Source: Cristatella mucedo (Eukaryota > Bryozoa > Phylactolaemata > Cristatellidae). Taken from it: a stretch of DNA of 64,000 bases. The notes under the pieces were generated by a model that was not told where the DNA came from, ran no database searches, and saw only the letters and a program-made list of their open reading frames with translations. This document shows, piece by piece, positions 60,880 through 64,000 of the stretch; within the stretch, counting starts at the first letter, position 1; each line of letters begins with the position of its first letter. The DNA lies in assembly GCA_009760855.2 (NCBI GenBank), contig WPIO01000007.1, positions 106,501 through 170,500 of the forward strand, in the 5' to 3' direction. The position numbers and the translations under genes are program-made.

Positions 60880-62300
60880 TCACACGAAGCCGCCGGACTT
60901 AGAAGAAGAATGCTGAAAAGGTATTTGCTCGATGCCCCTGTAGAGCTTCAGTTTCAAGTCGGTCTTTTGGGTTGACCTTGCAGTTAAGAAATTCATATAA
61001 CATTCTTAACTTTTTTCAACAAATGAGCGCGTCCGCTTGATGAACAGGTTGATGTCCCGCGGGTCATGTAACCGCAGTGAGTCGCCTAAGGACGTTACCA
61101 TTCAGCCAGGTCGTTCCTCGCTTCTCTAGCATGGGACACGGCACTGAGTCCTAATGAACAATGTCTATTAAGTCTGTAGCCGCCCGCCGCCCGCCCCCCC
61201 CAAAAAAAAAACACGTCGGATTCCCTGGTGGGTAGCCACCCTAATGCCAAGCAGAGGGCTACCAGGATCAGCAAGTTAGTAAATGACATTGCTGAATTTG
61301 CAGTCGTCTCTCGCCACTACGCGCTTCGACCCTCGAGGCTTCACTCTATAGCAGTTTTTCAAATACGTACACATTTATTAAAAAGTTGATCGAGATAATG
61401 TAAAGATGATACAGGGCGAGCTCGGTTGTCTGAGTCAATTACACACGCCTTTATAACAATTACAACTAAAATTAATGTTCGCATAGACTCTAGGCCCTAC
61501 GTATTCGAGCACCCCCGCAAATCCTTCAACGCTGGGTGCAGCCGCTCGACCACTCCTTGTTGCGGGCAAGAACTTTTTCAAAAAATCGGACGTGGTGAAA
61601 TCAAGCCAATCAGAACATGCTGTTCACTCATTGGCTATCCCACTGTGATTTAGGGTCCACTAATAATAATAGGATATTTTAAGGTCTAATTAGTTTTACT
61701 TTCTCTTATTTTGTCTAATAGATTGGGTAATGGAAGCGTAATGGTGACTAAAGCGGTGTCATTTCATGTAGAGGGGGTTTTATCAATGAGAAAACCGTAT
61801 TTAGAGGGTTGTGAACAGGTTTCCTATGCTCTAACCATGGAAGTATTTGTTTTAAAAATAAAAAAAAATTACTTCGCGTAAATTCACTTATCGCGGTAAA
61901 GTCTGGAACTGGTTAAGCACGTTAAAAGAGCGACGACCGTACACAATTGCATGGCTGTTCAAGAGGCGTTCCAGCTTCGCATATTCAAGGTTATTCTCCA
62001 GACGAGGGTTGTTACTTTGGCCCAACGATGCCGGAAGTACGGCAGGCTTACTTACGGCGCTTTTCAGACCACGGGCATCCACCGGCGCCACTTGCATCCC
62101 TATCGCGCGATGCGATAGGCGCAGGGCTGACTCTGCAGAGCGCAGCGACTAGCGAGATTCACGGGATAGCTGCGTGTTTAGCATACGCGCCGCAGAGTAA
62201 GCGGTAGCGCCTGCAGCCGAAGGCATTTTATGGTCAGCCTAAGGGCGAGCGAGCGAGCGAGATAGTCAAAAGACAATCGACGAGAAGAGCGAGTATTTTG
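60880..62300. other. Intergenic, nothing recognised
   Basis: AT-rich to mixed DNA. Opposing open frames at 61888-62207 have no family motif that I can name. Confidence 0.3.
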
Positions 62301-63660
62301 TGACGGGCGAAGATACTTTTTTCTGCTGCAAATGAGGAGTTCGCGGCTGGAGCGAAATAGCGTCGACGAGTCGGCCAACTGCGTCCCTTTCATTTCTCCA
62401 CCACTCGTTCATCCGATAGCTTCCGGTGAAACAAGATGGATCGAGAAACGGCGGCTAACTGCCGTACGGCCGCGCCGGGAGCTCCTGGCTGGACGCTGCC
62501 AGCGTTTTTCTTTTTAGCTTGCCTTTGCCGAACTCCAATGGCTGCGGGTCCTCTAACTTCCCTGCGGCTCTCAAACGCGCGCGGCGTCGACGCCTGGACT
62601 GGCGCCGACAAGGCCGAAGGGCCATTTCCTGACCTCGCTAACTACGGCGAGTCGACCGACCTAGGGGCGCTCTCCATCCTGCTCGGCGTCGACTGGCAAC
62701 CGATAGGAAAGCTCGACTTTGCGATTTCGAGGTGCGACCCCCGGCGTTTTTTCGACGACGCCGTGCAAGCGAGAGCTTGCCCTACGCTAAGCACAAACGA
62801 GTGAGGTATTTTGTGCCCGCCGCTTTTTGAGGTGGCGTCGATCGAAACACGCCAGGCGGCATGACTTTCGCCTCCGATTCGGAGCTGCGATCACGCGAGT
62901 TCAATCCCGGATAATGACGTGGCGCATTCGTTCTTCCTGGCGCTACGTCACTGCCGGGTTTACAGCGCTTTATAGTTCCGTCTCGCGGTTCAGCTACATT
63001 TTTCCTCAGAGTGCCTCGCTGCCCATTAGCTCAGCGCGCGCAGCTCAAATCTACGTGATGTAGCCGCCAGTACTCGCGCGCCAGCATCAAACGGTGGAGC
63101 AGACGGCGGCAGGTGTCTCGGAAATCTCGTTCTCGGAAATGCCGCCGCAAGGCCCGACTAGCTTCGGCCACCTCCTTCGGCCCGCGAGTCCTCGCCCCCG
63201 GGTCAGCCGCGCCGAGGTGCCGCGCTTCCCACGGCGGCGCGGATCCCGTCGCGTTTCGTAAGCGGGCGGCGTCTGAAACTTTCCCGCCTCCAATAGCGAT
63301 TTCTTAGCCGCTTGAGGAGCGCCTACACAATTCGACGGCGCGCACTAGAAAGCGGCGACCGTCGGCGGCAACGTTCGCGCATTAAGGGCGTGTTTTTAAC
63401 AAATATTGCTACAAAATGGGCGTTCTTAATGGAACGCAAACAATGGAAGAATGCGTTACAATTACTGCCGCGGCAGCGCCCGCCTTTGTCGCGCGCAAGC
63501 GGGGCATGGCCACTTTGTTACTCTGCTTCCGCACGCGCCGCCCGCGGACTCGCGGCTCGCTGAGGCCGCCGCATTATGGTGGCCAGAATGGTGGCCGCGG
63601 CTCGCTAGCAACGGGGGGAAGGGGGCGCGGCTGGCGAGCGAGCGGCTTCGGTCGGCGCTG
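62300..63660 (+). promoter_or_regulatory. CpG-rich region upstream of a possible gene
   Basis: GC and CpG are high throughout. A plus frame at 62436-62804 (122 codons) starts MDRETAANCRTAAPGAPGWT and has a hydrophobic LPAFFFLACLC stretch, but I recognise no family. I infer a CpG-island promoter region. Confidence 0.4.

Positions 63661-63722
<62 letters not shown>
63661..63722. repeat. (GA)n microsatellite
   Basis: About 31 GA units, uninterrupted, inside the CpG-rich region and about 140 bp upstream of the candidate ATG at 63864. Confidence 0.96.
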
Positions 63723-63724
<2 letters not shown>

Positions 63725-63863
63725 CCCGACCGACCGACCGACCGCGAAAAGACCGCCCGCCGCCAGCGCAGCTCGAACCGAAAGCCGCCGGACGCCAGCG
63801 GCAATAGCGAGCTTCGCCGCCAGCTTCTCCGGCCGACGCAGCCGCAGCCACCAGTCGGAGCTC

Positions 63864-63983
63864 ATGTTGCCGCGACGACGCCTTAAGGCGAGCGAGCCGT
63901 CGCAGCTCGCGGAGCCGCGCCTCGCAGCGCCGCCTAGCGACCGCGCCCGGCAGGCCACAGCCGACTCCATTCCGGACGCCGAG
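63864..63983 (+). CDS. Possible first coding exon of an unknown gene
   Basis: ATG at 63864 opens 40 codons (MLPRRRLKASEPSQ... RQATADSIPDAE) to a good donor GAG|GTGCGT at 63984, phase 0. The protein start is basic and Ser/Pro/Ala-rich without a recognisable domain. CpG-rich surroundings fit a first exon. The gene would continue beyond the window. It could equally be chance in GC-rich DNA. Confidence 0.3.
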
Positions 63984-64000
63984 GTGCGTAGTAGCTCCGG

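Noticed and set aside
62436-62804. Secreted protein of 122 aa
   Set aside because: A hydrophobic stretch lies too far from the Met for a typical signal peptide and no family similarity was seen; likely composition-driven.
63416-63970. Arg/Glu- and Ser/Leu-repeat proteins
   Set aside because: They are translations of the (GA)n microsatellite on both strands.

Overview
This is a metazoan (most likely invertebrate) genomic window. The evidence is three recognisable animal genes, two of them split into many small exons by spliceosomal introns with GT-AG (once GC-AG) borders, and introns and spacers packed with non-LTR retrotransposons of the L2/CR1 type, tRNA-derived SINEs, Tc1 and hAT DNA transposons and microsatellites. 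No prokaryotic, organellar or viral gene set is visible. I cannot name the species.

Layout. 1-6300: intergenic DNA filled with truncated L2-type LINEs in both orientations. 6395-6925 (minus): an intronless DPH4/DNAJC24-like gene (J domain plus CSL zinc finger; diphthamide synthesis). 9542-40555 (plus): the complete ceramide transfer protein gene (CERT1/COL4A3BP family). I could join 12 coding exons in phase into about 661 aa carrying a PH domain, serine-rich motif, FFAT motif and START domain. Its penultimate exon is followed by a diverged in-phase second copy (exon 11B). 41285-54786 (minus, convergent with CERT): a GKAP1-like gene (G-kinase anchoring protein 1), eight coding exons joined in phase into about 367 aa with a coiled-coil C-terminal half. 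55440-56830: a degenerate tandem array with a period of about 165 bp. 57000-62300: intergenic DNA with SINEs, an L2 fragment and hairpins. 62300-64000: GC- and CpG-rich DNA ending in a possible first coding exon of another plus-strand gene.

Mobile DNA. Two main L2-type families recur. L2-A has an (ATT)n tail and a 3' hairpin-type end; the best copy, 42592-44385, has an unbroken reverse-transcriptase frame. L2-B has an ATTAC-type tail. Many copies are nested, inverted or placed tail to tail. SINE1 has a tRNA-like head, a conserved body and an ATTT tail. SINE2 has a tRNA-like head but an L2-A-like 3' end, which suggests L2-A is its mobilising partner. A 401-bp hAT element with an 8-bp target duplication lies exactly at the 3' splice site of CERT exon 5.

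The genes do not form a pathway. CERT moves ceramide from ER to Golgi, DPH4 supports diphthamide formation on eEF2, and GKAP1 anchors cGMP-dependent protein kinase. Gene models rest on reading splice sites, phase continuity and remembered family sequences; no alignment or RNA data were available.
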